DNA of 64,000 nucleotides from Gloeocapsopsis dulcis (GTDB lineage Bacteria; Cyanobacteriota; Cyanobacteriia; Cyanobacteriales; Chroococcidiopsidaceae): NCBI RefSeq assembly GCF_032163395.1, contig NZ_CP119970.1, positions 1 to 64,000 of the forward strand, read 5' to 3'. Shown piece by piece: positions 8,781 to 17,561 of this stretch (position 1 is its first letter; each line of letters starts with the position of its first letter). The notes under the pieces were generated by a model. It saw only the letters and a program-made list of their open reading frames with translations, ran no database searches and was not told where the DNA came from. The position numbers and the translations under genes were made by a program.

Positions 8781-10469
8781 TCATGGTGTCGGAGCAGGAT
8801 CATCCATAATTTCAATGCGATAACTGTAGCCCTGCTCTGCCAGAAAGAGTTGGCGATGACGGGCAAACTCCTCTTCGCAGGTGCGCGGAGAAACCAGCGT
8901 GTAAAACTGGGCACTGTGACCATCTACTTTGGGACGCAGGATTCGCCCTAATCGTTGAGCTTCCTCCTGACGAGAGCCGTATTTTCCAGAAACTTGAACC
9001 AACACATCCGCATCGGGCAGATCTAGGGCAAAATTGCCCACCCGTGACAAAATTAGTCCTGAGATTGCTCCAGAACGAAACTGTTCATACAACTGATCTC
9101 GTTCCCGTTGTGACGTTTTGCCTGTAACGGTGGGCAGACCTGTCAACTGCGCAATGTGTTTCAGTTGATCCAGGTACTCTCCAATGATAAGGATGCGGTG
9201 TCCGGCTTCCCGTTGCAACAGCGATCGTACCACGTCATACTTACGTGGATTTTCGGCCGCAATACGGAACTGATATCGTTTGTCTGCCAGAGCATATTCC
9301 ATCTGGCGATCGCTATCCTGCGGCACACGAATTTCTGTACATTCGGCTGCGGCGATAAAGCCCTGTCCTTCCAGTTCCCGCCAGGGTACATCGTAGCGTT
9401 TAGGTCCAATCAGCGCAAACACATCGCCTTCCTTCCCATCCTCTCGGATCAGTGTGGCGGTTAACCCTAATCGACGACGGGCTTGCAGCTCTGCCGTGAT
9501 GCGGAAAATGGGGGCAGGCAGCAAATGCACTTCATCGTAGACGATCAAGCCCCAGGAACGGGCATTGAACAACTGAAAGTGAGGAAAACCACCGTCTTTG
9601 CTGGAGCGGTAGCTGAGGATTTGGTACGTCGCCAGAGTGACAGGTCCGGTTTGTTTAGTTTGGCCGCTGTATTCGGAGATCGCGTCTTCTGGCAGCGTAG
9701 TTTTGTCCAGCAATTCTCGCTTCCATTGCCGCACGGAGGTTAGACTGCTGGTGAGAACGAGTGTATTTTCTTGCACGGCTGCCATCGCTGCCAGCCCGAC
9801 CATCGTTTTTCCGGCTCCACAGGGTAGCACAATCACTCCACTGCCGCCCCGAACGCTGCCAGCCTGGTAAAATGCTTCTGCCGCCTCTTTCTGATAGTCC
9901 CGTAACCAAAAGAATGCACCGGACTGATCGACTGATCGCAACTGGAACTCCAGCGCATCGCCTTCCACATAACCCGCTAGATCCTCTGCAGGATAACCAG
10001 CAACCAGAAGTGCCTGCTTGAGCACACCCCGATGGGCGGCATCGACTTCAAATACTAAATCAGAACGGCGATCGCCCAAATACTCAAAGACATCCTGATT
10101 GCGACTCAGCAATTCTGCTAACGGCAGGTCTGCCATTTTCAGCAGCAGATGTCCGTTTTCGCGTTCAATCACCGTTAGACCGTAACGACTGCCAAGTGCC
10201 TCAATTTCCTGAGCCACTGCTTCGGGCATTGGATACTTGGCATGTTCCCGCAGCGCGGCAATCATGTCTGTAACGGGCATTCCTGCCGCCCGTGCATTCC
10301 AAATACTCAGGGGTGAGATTTGATAGGTGTGAATGTGTTCCGGGCTTTTGATCAGTTCAACAAACGGCGCGATCGCTGCACGGGCAGCCTCTGCACGCGA
10401 CGAATGGACTTCCAGCAACACGGAGCGATCGCTTTGAATAATTAAAGCGTTTTCGGGAACGTAGGACAT
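8781..10469 (-). CDS. XPB/Ssl2-like superfamily 2 DNA helicase
   Basis: A 562-residue helicase. The N-terminal 190 residues resemble the XPB N-terminal domain (LIIQSDRSVLLEVHS, RAAIAPFVELIKSPEHIHTY). The motor follows: FWLRDYQKEAAEAFYQ (Q-motif-like), Walker A VLPCGAGKTM, motif II YDEVHLLPA, motif III GLTATLIRED, and the C-terminal lobe with motif VI EEAQRLGRILRP. XPB-type enzymes translocate on and open DNA. In bacteria they occur outside nucleotide excision repair and their role is not settled. The ATG is one base from the stop of the upstream helicase-associated gene (TAGTATG), so the pair is translationally coupled. Base composition is more GC-rich than in the NRPS region. It lies between inverted IS6 copies, suggesting acquisition or rearrangement with them. 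Confidence 0.88.
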   Translation of the reverse strand: MSYVPENALIIQSDRSVLLEVHSSRAEAARAAIAPFVELIKSPEHIHTYQISPLSIWNARAAGMPVTDMIAALREHAKYPMPEAVAQEIEALGSRYGLTVIERENGHLLLKMADLPLAELLSRNQDVFEYLGDRRSDLVFEVDAAHRGVLKQALLVAGYPAEDLAGYVEGDALEFQLRSVDQSGAFFWLRDYQKEAAEAFYQAGSVRGGSGVIVLPCGAGKTMVGLAAMAAVQENTLVLTSSLTSVRQWKRELLDKTTLPEDAISEYSGQTKQTGPVTLATYQILSYRSSKDGGFPHFQLFNARSWGLIVYDEVHLLPAPIFRITAELQARRRLGLTATLIREDGKEGDVFALIGPKRYDVPWRELEGQGFIAAAECTEIRVPQDSDRQMEYALADKRYQFRIAAENPRKYDVVRSLLQREAGHRILIIGEYLDQLKHIAQLTGLPTVTGKTSQRERDQLYEQFRSGAISGLILSRVGNFALDLPDADVLVQVSGKYGSRQEEAQRLGRILRPKVDGHSAQFYTLVSPRTCEEEFARHRQLFLAEQGYSYRIEIMDDPAPTP

Positions 10470-10470
10470 A

Positions 10471-12345
10471 CTAACTCAGACCCGGAAGGCTGTACCCCAA
10501 CTTCTTCAATGCATTGCGAAACTTTATCTCTGATTCTAACGGTACAACCAAATAGCACGGCTGCCGGGCAGCGATGACTTTAGGCTGATCTGCGAGAAAA
10601 CAGCAAGCTTTGGTACGGGAATCGTTAGCAATCAATGTGGCAAGCGCCGCGTCGGCACAACGAATCAGGCGGGCAGAACCGAGATCCTGTAAGCTTGTTG
10701 TGCGCGTTTGTAAATCGGCAAGAAACTGCATCACTGGCTGCGGCAGGACTTCGCTACTGTTAGCGGTAAGAAAGTTCCGCAGTTCATCCACACTACGACC
10801 CTGGGCGATCGCATCCAGCAATTTTCCCTGCTCCAGTTGCCAGACAGCATCCGAAACCGATTGCAGGAAGCTGTCGAGCATCAGGCAATCGGCGCGTGTG
10901 AGTTGCTGTACGGCAACCACTTCCAAATTCGGCAAAATCCGTAGGACTTGTTTTTGGGTCACACGAGCGGGTGTGTAGCGATCGCTCAGTTCTAGAAAAT
11001 ATGCTCCTAGTGGTGTAAGACGAACGTAGGTCAAGCCATCATAGCGACTCAAACAGTTACTGTAATAGTAATCCAACTCAACATCTGCTTGAAAATTGAA
11101 CACGCCATCATCGGGATGAATGTAAGCCACATCAATTAATCCTAACGTGGAGACATATTCAAACAAAAAGCAGAGAATATATCGTGCCTCCAATAATAGA
11201 AAACTCGTGTCATACAGCGAGCCATAGCCTTCGAGGGAAAGGCTTTGAGGATTACGACTGACTTCAAACTCATAGCCTGCTGCAATCATGTAGCGAAAGA
11301 AGTCCATCAGCTCAACCCATCGTCCAACGGGGCAGTCCCTGAGGGCATCAACAATCTTGCTGCGTCTTCCCGAAACAGCGCTCAGGCTGCGCTTGCCTTT
11401 TCCAGTTTGCCCCTTAACACTCTCCACTCGTCGCAGTTCATCCAGTAGAGTATTTTTGAGCCAGTTTTTCCACAGCGTTTGCAGCGTCTTTTCCGACGGC
11501 TCATTCAACGCCTTCTGTCCTGCTTTTGTCAATCCAAGCCGCTTCCCGCTCAGTTCCATCAGTTTCCCCGCCTGCAGCAGCATTACCCAGGCAAACGGTT
11601 TGATGTACCCAATTTGGTAATCATATTGCCAGCCCCCTGGAGATTGAATCTCTGTCCAATCGCTGTAGTAATCGCCCTCTTCAAGTACTTCGGCGATCGC
11701 GCTCAGGGTTGCACCTGTAGGATAAAAGGTCTTGTCACTGATCGTCACCTTACCCAGATCCACGAGGCGCAACACGGTTTGCAAATCTCGCCGTGCCACT
11801 TGCTCTGTCTCCCGGATATGAAGCGGTAGCTTGAGCGGGTGGGATTTTCGGGTACGGGTCTTGTAGTCGTACTCCTTCTCCGTTCGAGGGAGCGCGGCAG
11901 GCAGGCTCTCTAAACTTTGGATGCGGGTCGGCTCTGGAAGTGGCACAAAGGTTTTGATTTGTGCTTTCAAATCCTGGGGCATAGTAAAGCTGTAGAAGAA
12001 CAGCTTTAGGATTGAGGGTTTGTAGTTGTAGGAGTAGCGATCGCCCGTACCCCAAGTTGGTTCGTTGCCATACTTACTGACAAATCGGTCTTTTTGATAG
12101 CGATCGTCTGACGAATGGACTACTTCTGAAATGACGGCTTGTTGAAGGCGATCGCATTGTTCCCAAAGACGTTTGAGCGATTCGCCTTGCAGCCGTTGCT
12201 GAACGTAGCTCACCAATTCAGCTTTACGGGTAGGAATGGTCCCCGTCGGCAACAATCCTGCCAGTAGCTTCAACTGCTCAACGGTTTGCTGGTTGAGAGC
12301 TTCTAGCAGCATTGGAATGCGATCTGGTTGGGTGTAGTACGGCAT
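10471..12345 (-). CDS. Helicase-associated protein (XPB partner; SAP-like N-terminus)
   Basis: A 624-residue protein. It opens with a short SAP-like element (QLKLLAGLLPTGTIPTRKAE), continues with a long helical region, a winged-helix-like segment (LGLTKAGQKALNEPS), and a C-terminal block (RILPNLEVVAVQQLTRADC ... SARLIRCADAALATLIAN) typical of the helicase-associated domain found as a separate subunit beside bacterial XPB-like helicases. It likely binds DNA and regulates or targets the motor encoded downstream. That role is inferred from gene pairing. It is first in the two-gene operon, starting at ATG 12345. Upstream lie 120 bases up to the IS6 terminus at 12467, which must hold the promoter. 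No catalytic motif is visible. Confidence 0.75.
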   Translation of the reverse strand: MPYYTQPDRIPMLLEALNQQTVEQLKLLAGLLPTGTIPTRKAELVSYVQQRLQGESLKRLWEQCDRLQQAVISEVVHSSDDRYQKDRFVSKYGNEPTWGTGDRYSYNYKPSILKLFFYSFTMPQDLKAQIKTFVPLPEPTRIQSLESLPAALPRTEKEYDYKTRTRKSHPLKLPLHIRETEQVARRDLQTVLRLVDLGKVTISDKTFYPTGATLSAIAEVLEEGDYYSDWTEIQSPGGWQYDYQIGYIKPFAWVMLLQAGKLMELSGKRLGLTKAGQKALNEPSEKTLQTLWKNWLKNTLLDELRRVESVKGQTGKGKRSLSAVSGRRSKIVDALRDCPVGRWVELMDFFRYMIAAGYEFEVSRNPQSLSLEGYGSLYDTSFLLLEARYILCFLFEYVSTLGLIDVAYIHPDDGVFNFQADVELDYYYSNCLSRYDGLTYVRLTPLGAYFLELSDRYTPARVTQKQVLRILPNLEVVAVQQLTRADCLMLDSFLQSVSDAVWQLEQGKLLDAIAQGRSVDELRNFLTANSSEVLPQPVMQFLADLQTRTTSLQDLGSARLIRCADAALATLIANDSRTKACCFLADQPKVIAARQPCYLVVPLESEIKFRNALKKLGYSLPGLS

Positions 12346-12466
12346 GAACGGCTGATTCTAGTCACTTTCATCAAACTTGAAATCTAGGGCAAACGTATCT
12401 AAATTCACTAGAAAATAATAGATATTATCAAATTAAGTGTGGGAAGTTCAATCCGTGTCAAAAGCG
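12346..12466 (-). promoter_or_regulatory. Probable promoter region of the helicase operon
   Basis: This 121-base AT-rich gap between the helicase-associated gene and the IS6 end is the only place for the operon's own promoter. I cannot pick a convincing -35/-10 pair by eye. The adjacent inverted IS end could also supply outward transcription. Confidence 0.35.
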
Positions 12467-13238
12467 GCATTGTCAAGTTAACAAGGGAAACAGCCGATAG
12501 TAGAATCTAAACACTGCTGCTTCTGCTAACTTCTAGCTACCATGTACGCTCGTCACCGCTTTCATGCTGAGATTATCAGCTACGCTGTGTGGTTGTATTT
12601 TGCTTTTCCCTTGAGCTACCGGGACGTGCAAAAACTGCTGATGTAGCGAGGCATTGAGGTGAGCTATGAAGCAATTCGTTCCTGGTGCAATAAGTTTGGG
12701 CAACAGTATGCCAATGAAATTCGTCGTTGCCGTCGTCGTGTAGGAGACAAGTGGCATCTGGATGAGGTTGTTGTCACAATCAATAGGGAGCAATATTATC
12801 TGTGGCGAGGGTTTTGCCAAGTGTGGAACACGACAGCACAAGGGATTGAACAACAGAGCAGAGAACTCGCATCAAGCGACACGAACACGAGAGAAACGAA
12901 TGCGCAGATTCAAATCGCTCGGACATGCTCAACGATTTTGCTTAAGTTTTGAACTAATCTGACAACACTTTCACCCTAAGAGGATGTTTGAAAAGTAAGG
13001 AGTTGAGTAAAAAAGCTCTCAGGGCATAAGCTGTAAATACGTAGATACAGCACCATTGAGAGCAATGAATAAAGCATACTCCAGTAACCTGAGCCAAGAG
13101 CAATGGGAATTGTTAGAACCGTTAATTCCACTAGCCAAAACAGGTGGTCGTCCGCGAGAAGTGAAGATTGGGGAAGTACTTAACGCGATTTTTTACGTGT
13201 TGACTCAAGGATGTACATGGCGAAACCTACTACTAGGA

Positions 13239-14281
13239 CAGGAGTTACGCAGTTGAACCAAAGGTAGGGTAAAACAAAAGAATGAACCCACCTAAGTACA
13301 ACGAGTATGATTACATTAACTAACTGAATTGCAACGCAGAAAGCATATAGTGGCACGGAAGCTCAGGGAGTCCAACCCGAGTCCGACCCGCCAGCCCATG
13401 ATGCCATTACCCGTTTGCTACATCGGATGGAGCCATCACCAGAGGTGCTATGGATAGAAGCACAGCAGCACGTTGGCTTAAACACGGGCATTTTGGTGAT
13501 TGACGATTCCACCCTCGACAAGTTTTATGCCGAGAAGATGGAATTGGTGACACGGCACTGGTCTGGAAAGCATGGACGGGTGGTGCAAGGAATTAACCTA
13601 ATTACCCTGTTGTGGACCCAGGGCGATCGCCACATCCCCTTAGATTATAGGTTTTACGAGAAGTCAGTCGATAGGGCAACCAAGAATGACCATTTTCGCG
13701 CCATGCTACAAACAGCAAGGGCAAGAGGGTCTGCTCCTGAATGTGTAGTGTTTGATAGTTGGTACAGCAGTCTAGACAACCTCAAACTGATTCGCAGCTA
13801 TAACTGGATTTGGTTGACGCGGCTCAAATGCAACCGTCATGTCAATCCTGACAACACAGGCAATCGTCCGTTAAGTGATGTAGATATTGCATCTACAGGT
13901 AGCGTGGTACATCTCAAGGGCTATGGTTTTATCAAAGTATTCAAGATTGTTACCCCAGACGGTGACATTGACTACTGGGCAACCAACAATTTGAGTCTAA
14001 CTGAGTTACGGCGATTACAACTGGCTGAATTTGCTTGGGCAGTTGAGGAGTATCATCGAGGGCTAAAACAGTGTTGTGGGGCAGAGCAGGCGCAAGTACG
14101 CTCTTCTCGCGCACAGCGCAATCACATTGGCTTATCTATCCGAGCTTTTCTACGCTTAGAACTGTATTGGTTTGCCACAGGTATTAGCTGGTACGAAGCC
14201 AAACTGAGAATTGTCCGAGATGCTGTTCGGGCTTACCTTGCTGCTCCTCGCTTCTCTCTTAACCCAACTGCGTAACTCCTG
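13239..14281 (+). mobile_element. IS4/IS701-like element nested in the IS5 transposase gene
   Basis: Ends CAGGAGTTACGCAGTTG (13239) and CAACTGCGTAACTCCTG (to 14281) are perfect inverted repeats. They are flanked by direct TAGGA copies at 13234-13238 and 14282-14286. A 3-bp AGG duplication with one extra base in each repeat fits equally well. The element is 1043 bp long. The related end ACAGGACTTACGCAG occurs at 31503-31520. Confidence 0.88.
13282..14275 (+). pseudogene. Transposase of the nested element (DDE, IS4/IS701-like), frameshifted near its start
   Basis: The natural start appears to be ATG 13282 (MNPPKYNEYDYIN), but the frame is lost at about 13318-13325. From there the reading IATQKAYSGTEA lies in the frame that opens at 13415. 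The long part (286 residues) carries LVIDDSTLDKFYA (first Asp), HWSGKHGRVVQGINLI, CVVFDSWYSS (second Asp) and EFAWAVEEYHRGLKQ (Glu). It may still make a nearly full-length protein from an internal start, so activity is uncertain. Confidence 0.75.
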
Positions 14282-15160
14282 TAGGAGAGTTTCCGAATTG
14301 GCAAACTGTTTACACCTATTTTCGGAATTGGCGTACTGACGGAACATGGATAAGCATTTATGATCGACTCAGAGATTGGGTGAGAGTGGATTCACAGCGA
14401 GCAGCCAGTCCCACAGAAGCAATCATCGATAGTCAAAGTGTGAAAAGTGCAGCAATGGTCAGCCTGGCGGTGGGATACGATGCCGGCAAAAAGATCAAAG
14501 GGCGCAAGCGGTTTTTGACAGTGGATACATTAGGTCTGGTACTGCGAGTGTTGGTGACAGCAGCCAATGTGGACGAACGCTCTGGTGGTAAACAGGTACT
14601 CCAAAAGGTCAAACAGATGGGAAACACAGTTTCACGCCTCAATACTATCTGGGTTGATAGTGGTTACGATGGCAACCCTTTTATGCAATGGGTGATGGAT
14701 TTGTATCGATGGGTTTTGCAAGTCGTGCTGCGCCCCCATGAACGCAAAGGCTTTGTTTTGTTGCCTAAACGTTGGGTTGTTGAACGTACTTTTGGTTGGT
14801 TCACTAGCTGTCGGCGTTTGAACAAAGACTATGAACTATTGACTCAAACCGCGGAGACTTTTATCTATCTTGCCATGATTCGTATTATGGTAAGACGTTT
14901 GGCATAAAATCTCACCTCTCACAACTTTTCAAACATCCTCTAAGCAACATAGACTTCCTGCTACTGAATATCACCAACTCTTGCGCCAACGATTTGAGAT
15001 TTGGTATGAATTGACCAGCATCCAAATGGCTGCTTAATTCTGCCCCTTACTCTTCTCCAATGAGAAATAGTATCTTTTTGGATTACAGCTAAGTTAACTT
15101 GACAATGCTAACACCAAATCTAGAACACTGCCTCATTTTCAATGTCTGCATAAATGTGTG

Positions 15161-15166
15161 TATAAT
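15161..15166 (+). promoter_or_regulatory. Candidate -10 box of the brnTA operon
   Basis: A perfect TATAAT hexamer seven bases upstream of the toxin ATG. A transcript starting at the usual distance would begin at or within a base of the start codon (leaderless). No convincing -35 hexamer is seen at 16-18 bases spacing. Confidence 0.45.
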
Positions 15167-15172
15167 CAAGGC

Positions 15173-15463
15173 ATGCAGTTTACCTGGGATGAAAATAAAC
15201 GGCAATCGAATCTGGTTAAACATGGGTTTGACTTTGTAGATGCTGCTCAAGTTTTTGAAGGAGTAACATTGACTTTTGAAGATGACCGTTTTTCCTATGG
15301 TGAACAGCGTTTCATTACAATTGGGCTTTTGCGTGGGCGCGTGGTCGCGATTGCTCATACAGAAAGTCAAAATAATGTTCGTGTCATTTCAATGCGGGAG
15401 GGAACCAAACGTGAGCAAGTCATCTTCTTCAAAAATCTCTCAGACGAATTGGGAACGGATTGA
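15173..15463 (+). CDS. brnT: BrnT-type ribonuclease toxin
   Basis: A 96-residue protein with the BrnT pattern: FTWDENKRQSNLVKHGFDF (conserved WD-KN-NH-like N-terminus), then EDDRFSYGEQRFITIGLLRGRVVAIAHT and RVISMREGTKREQVIF (conserved RIISARxAxxxE-like end). BrnT is a RelE-fold endoribonuclease toxin neutralised by BrnA. The start ATG 15173 matches family length, whereas the frame's earlier GTG at 15158 would overlap the promoter. A TATAAT hexamer at 15161-15166 lies only seven bases before the ATG, so the transcript may be leaderless. The BrnA gene overlaps its 3' end by 53 bases. Confidence 0.88.
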   Translation: MQFTWDENKRQSNLVKHGFDFVDAAQVFEGVTLTFEDDRFSYGEQRFITIGLLRGRVVAIAHTESQNNVRVISMREGTKREQVIFFKNLSDELGTD

Positions 15464-15758
15464 TGCAATGACGGATGAAGACATCGATTTGTCTGATATT
15501 CCAGAGGTAACAGAAGCGCAAATGGAACGAGCGGTATTGCGTGTCGGTGGCAAACCTGTTGAACGCGGTAAACAGCGCGTCAATATGTTTTTGGATATGT
15601 TCATTGTGGAATATTTCAAAGCAAAGGCTGGCGATCGAGGGTATCAAACATTGATTAATGAAGCTTTGACGGAATACATTCGGAATCACGATGTTAAGGA
15701 GGATTTACGTCAAATTCTGCGAGAGGAGTTGAAGCGATCAAAGAATGTGTTGTCATGA
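15411..15758 (+). CDS. brnA: BrnA-type antitoxin
   Basis: A 115-residue protein if started at GTG 15411, preceded by the ribosome site GGGAGG. It contains the signature DEDIDLSDIPEVTEAQM, followed by a ribbon-helix-helix DNA-binding region (KQRVNMFLDMFIVEYFKAKAG, YQTLINEALTEYI). BrnA binds and neutralises BrnT and represses the operon. ATG 15468 (MTDEDID) is an alternative start that would remove about 19 residues. The overlap with the toxin gene is typical for this pair. The C-terminal extension VKEDLRQILREELKRSK is helical. Function is inferred from the family. Confidence 0.87.
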   Translation: MSKSSSSKISQTNWERIDAMTDEDIDLSDIPEVTEAQMERAVLRVGGKPVERGKQRVNMFLDMFIVEYFKAKAGDRGYQTLINEALTEYIRNHDVKEDLRQILREELKRSKNVLS

Positions 15759-15806
15759 TTGTATTTATCTCATTTGACTGATCAGTTTCCGATTGCCCAG
15801 CCTATA

Positions 15807-17284
15807 GTATTACAGTTGTAGATAAGATAGGCTAAAGGGAACTCTCTAAGATATCTGTTGTATGGATAGGATCGCAATTGACCCTTCCCAATCATTTCTA
15901 ACAGGGAATGCATTAGAAACAGTTTGCCAATGGAGCAATACGCTGAAATCGTTTCAGCAGCGCTTGAGTCCTTACTTTGCTCGAGCTGAAGCCCGCCAAG
16001 CTGCTTTCAACTACATTCAAGCTTTGCTCAGTCCTGTCGAGCGGAAAAATGGTTGGCAAATTGCTGAGTAGGTAGGCAATGAGAATCCCTACCGAGTTCA
16101 ACATTTGTTAGGACGTGCCCAGTGGGATGCGGAGAAACTCTGTCAGGAAGTTCGGCAGTATGGTGTCGAAGGTTTGAGCGAACCAGGCGACATTGTTGCA
16201 GTTGATGAAACTGGATTTCTCAAACAAGGAAACTAGTCAGTTGGTGTACAGGTTCAGTATTACGGCACAACTGGGCACTTGGAAAATTGCCAGGTTGGCG
16301 TATTTTTGTCTTACATCACGGGCAAGGGTCATACCCTGATTGACCGTCGCTTATACTTGCCGAAAACCTGGGCAGATGATTCAGACAAGCGGTGCAAAGC
16401 AGGAGTACCGAAAACGACGAAGTTTGCCACTAAAGCGCAGTTAGCTCAACAGATGTTGCAATCGGCATGGGATGCTGGGCTTCGTTCTGCTTGGGTGGTT
16501 GCGGATGAGGTGTATGGCAACGATGCGGGCTTCTGGTGATGGTTGGAGCAGACGGGGCAACAGCCTTACCTGCTGACGGTGAACAAGAAACAGCCTGTGG
16601 TGATAGGTTGGCAACCTTATCGAGCCGAAGCAGTCTGCCAATCTCTGTCACCTGAGCAATGGCAACGCTTGAGTTGTGGTCAGGGCAGTAAAGGAGAACG
16701 AGAATATGAATGGGCTAGGGTTGCAGTCAATTGTGGCGATGCTGGAGACTTTCAACGGTGGTTGGTGTTTCGTCGTGCGCTTGAGCAGATCGACCAACCC
16801 CAACACGTTAGTTATTACCAAGTTTTTGCGCCCAAAGACACATCATTAGCGACGATTGCGAAAGTGGCAGGAAAACGCTGGGGTATCGAAGAGTGCTTCA
16901 AGTTGGCAAAGAGCCAGTTAGGGTTGGCAGATTACGAGGTTCGTTCTTGGGTCGGTTGGCATCGGCACATGACACTGGTACTAGCTGCACAAGCATTTTT
17001 GACGGTACTCCGCGCTCAAGTAGAACCGCTGATCCAAAGCTCTGATAGTTCATCCCCCCTTTTTGCTCCAACTGGCTCTCTGGCTGCGTTCAAAGTGCTC
17101 AGAGGATGCTCATTAAGTTGAGTTTGTGGGAAATGCAGCGTTGGATTTGGAGGCTTCTATTTCCAAAAGTTTGGTCACTTGAATTTATCTTGCACTGGTC
17201 TTACTGGCGCAGAGTGCATCAAGCCGTAGCTCGTTTTCATCACTACCGCAAACGTGTTCAATCATAGATCTACAACTGTAATAC
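15807..17284 (+). mobile_element. IS701-family element (second type)
   Basis: Inverted repeats GTATTACAGTTGTAGAT (15807-15823) and ATCTACAACTGTAATAC (17268-17284) are perfect over 17 bp. The same end occurs at 30981-30997. To the right it abuts an IS6 remnant. No target duplication is recognisable. Confidence 0.85.
15862..17121 (+). pseudogene. IS701-family transposase with three in-frame stop codons
   Basis: One uninterrupted alignment frame runs from [12 protein letters not shown] to LRGCSLS, but codons at 16069-16071 (TAG), 16234-16236 (TAG) and 16537-16539 (TGA) are stops. The DDE core is otherwise present: IVAVDETGFLKQGN, WVVADEVYGND and GKRWGIEECFKLAKSQLG. There is no frameshift, so point mutations alone killed it. 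A fragment of a sister copy without the first stop lies at 30650-30942. Confidence 0.85.
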
Positions 17285-17424
17285 TTCAAGTGGCAGCACT
17301 ATCAGCCGGAAATTATTCTGCTGTGTGTCCGTTGGCATCTGCGGTATCCGCTTTCATACCGAAACTTGGAAGAGATGATGACCGAGAGAGGATTGTCAGT
17401 AGACCATACGACGATGGTCATGCC
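17285..17424 (+). mobile_element. IS6-family transposase fragment (N-terminal)
   Basis: In plus frame the segment reads FKWQHYQPEIILLCVRWHLR, then YPLSYRNLEEMMTERG and VDHTT, the helix-turn-helix region of an IS6 transposase. It begins exactly where the IS701 element ends and stops after about 45 codons at an IS1-like fragment. Confidence 0.7.
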
Positions 17425-17560
17425 CTACAAAAGTGTGGGATAGGTAGCAATGTCATTCCAAGTCCAAGCATGCTCGGTTAACTCGGCTCGTTGAGCAGCT
17501 GTAGTTCCCAAGCACGAATGCCGCCAAATCCAATTGAAGTAGCTGACGACCAAGCGTAGG
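17425..17560 (-). mobile_element. IS1-like transposase C-terminal fragment
   Basis: The minus strand reads LRLVVSYFNWIWRHSCLGTT, then AAQRAELTEHAWTWNDIATYP, which resembles the C-terminal end of IS1-type cyanobacterial transposases. Only about 45 residues remain, between two IS6 pieces. The family assignment is from memory of the motif. Confidence 0.5.
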
Positions 17561-17561
17561 G

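Larger units (their letters stand above)
13065..14907 (+). pseudogene. IS5-family transposase interrupted by another IS
   Basis: The first 58 codons (13065-13238, MNKAYSSNLSQEQWELLEPL to TWRNLLLG) and the last 206 codons (14287-14907, starting EFPNWQTVYTYF) are in frame when the insert and one TAGGA copy are removed, giving a 264-residue protein. The second part holds the DDE residues: IIDSQSVKSA (Asp), IWVDSGYDG (Asp) and RWVVERTFGWFTSCRRL (Glu). Apart from the insertion it looks complete. Confidence 0.88.
12980..14940 (+). mobile_element. IS5-type element with TAA duplication, itself interrupted
   Basis: Terminal repeats GAGGATGTTTGAAAAGT (12980) and ACTTTTCAAACATCCTC-like sequence (to 14940) are flanked by direct TAA copies at 12977-12979 and 14941-14943. 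Removing one TAA plus the element restores the codons CCT AAG CAA of the host IS6 transposase exactly. The element contains one transposase gene broken by an IS4/IS701-like insertion. Confidence 0.88.
12542..15038 (+). pseudogene. IS6-family transposase with an amber stop, an internal deletion and an inserted IS
   Basis: It starts MYARHRFHAEIISYAVWLYF. Codon 35 is TAG (12644-12646) where relatives have a sense codon. The frame continues through GDKWHLDEVVVTI to the LWR at about 12808, where a deletion joins it out of frame to the C-terminal GLNNRAENSHQATRTREKRM block. The coding end QHFHPK is cut at 12979 by the IS5-type insertion and resumes at 14944 as QHRLPATEYHQLLRQRF. The gene is inactive. 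Confidence 0.8.
12467..15108 (+). mobile_element. IS6-family element, interrupted by a nested IS5-type element
   Basis: Terminal repeats GCATTGTCAAGTTAAC (12467) and GTTAACTTGACAATGC (to 15108) bound the element. It is interrupted at 12979 by an IS5-type element that itself contains a third element. Without the insert the element would be about 680 bp, shorter than normal for IS6, because the middle of its transposase gene is deleted around 12808. Confidence 0.85.

Noticed and set aside
9156-11829. Several long plus-strand frames opposite the helicase genes.
   Set aside because: They are shadows of the GC-richer helicase genes, with basic, low-quality translations and no start signals.
8732-12482. 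Helicase block considered a classic composite transposon with flanking direct duplications.
   Set aside because: The flanks show no matching 8-bp duplication, one IS copy is only half present, and both transposases are dead, so only the inverted arrangement is claimed.
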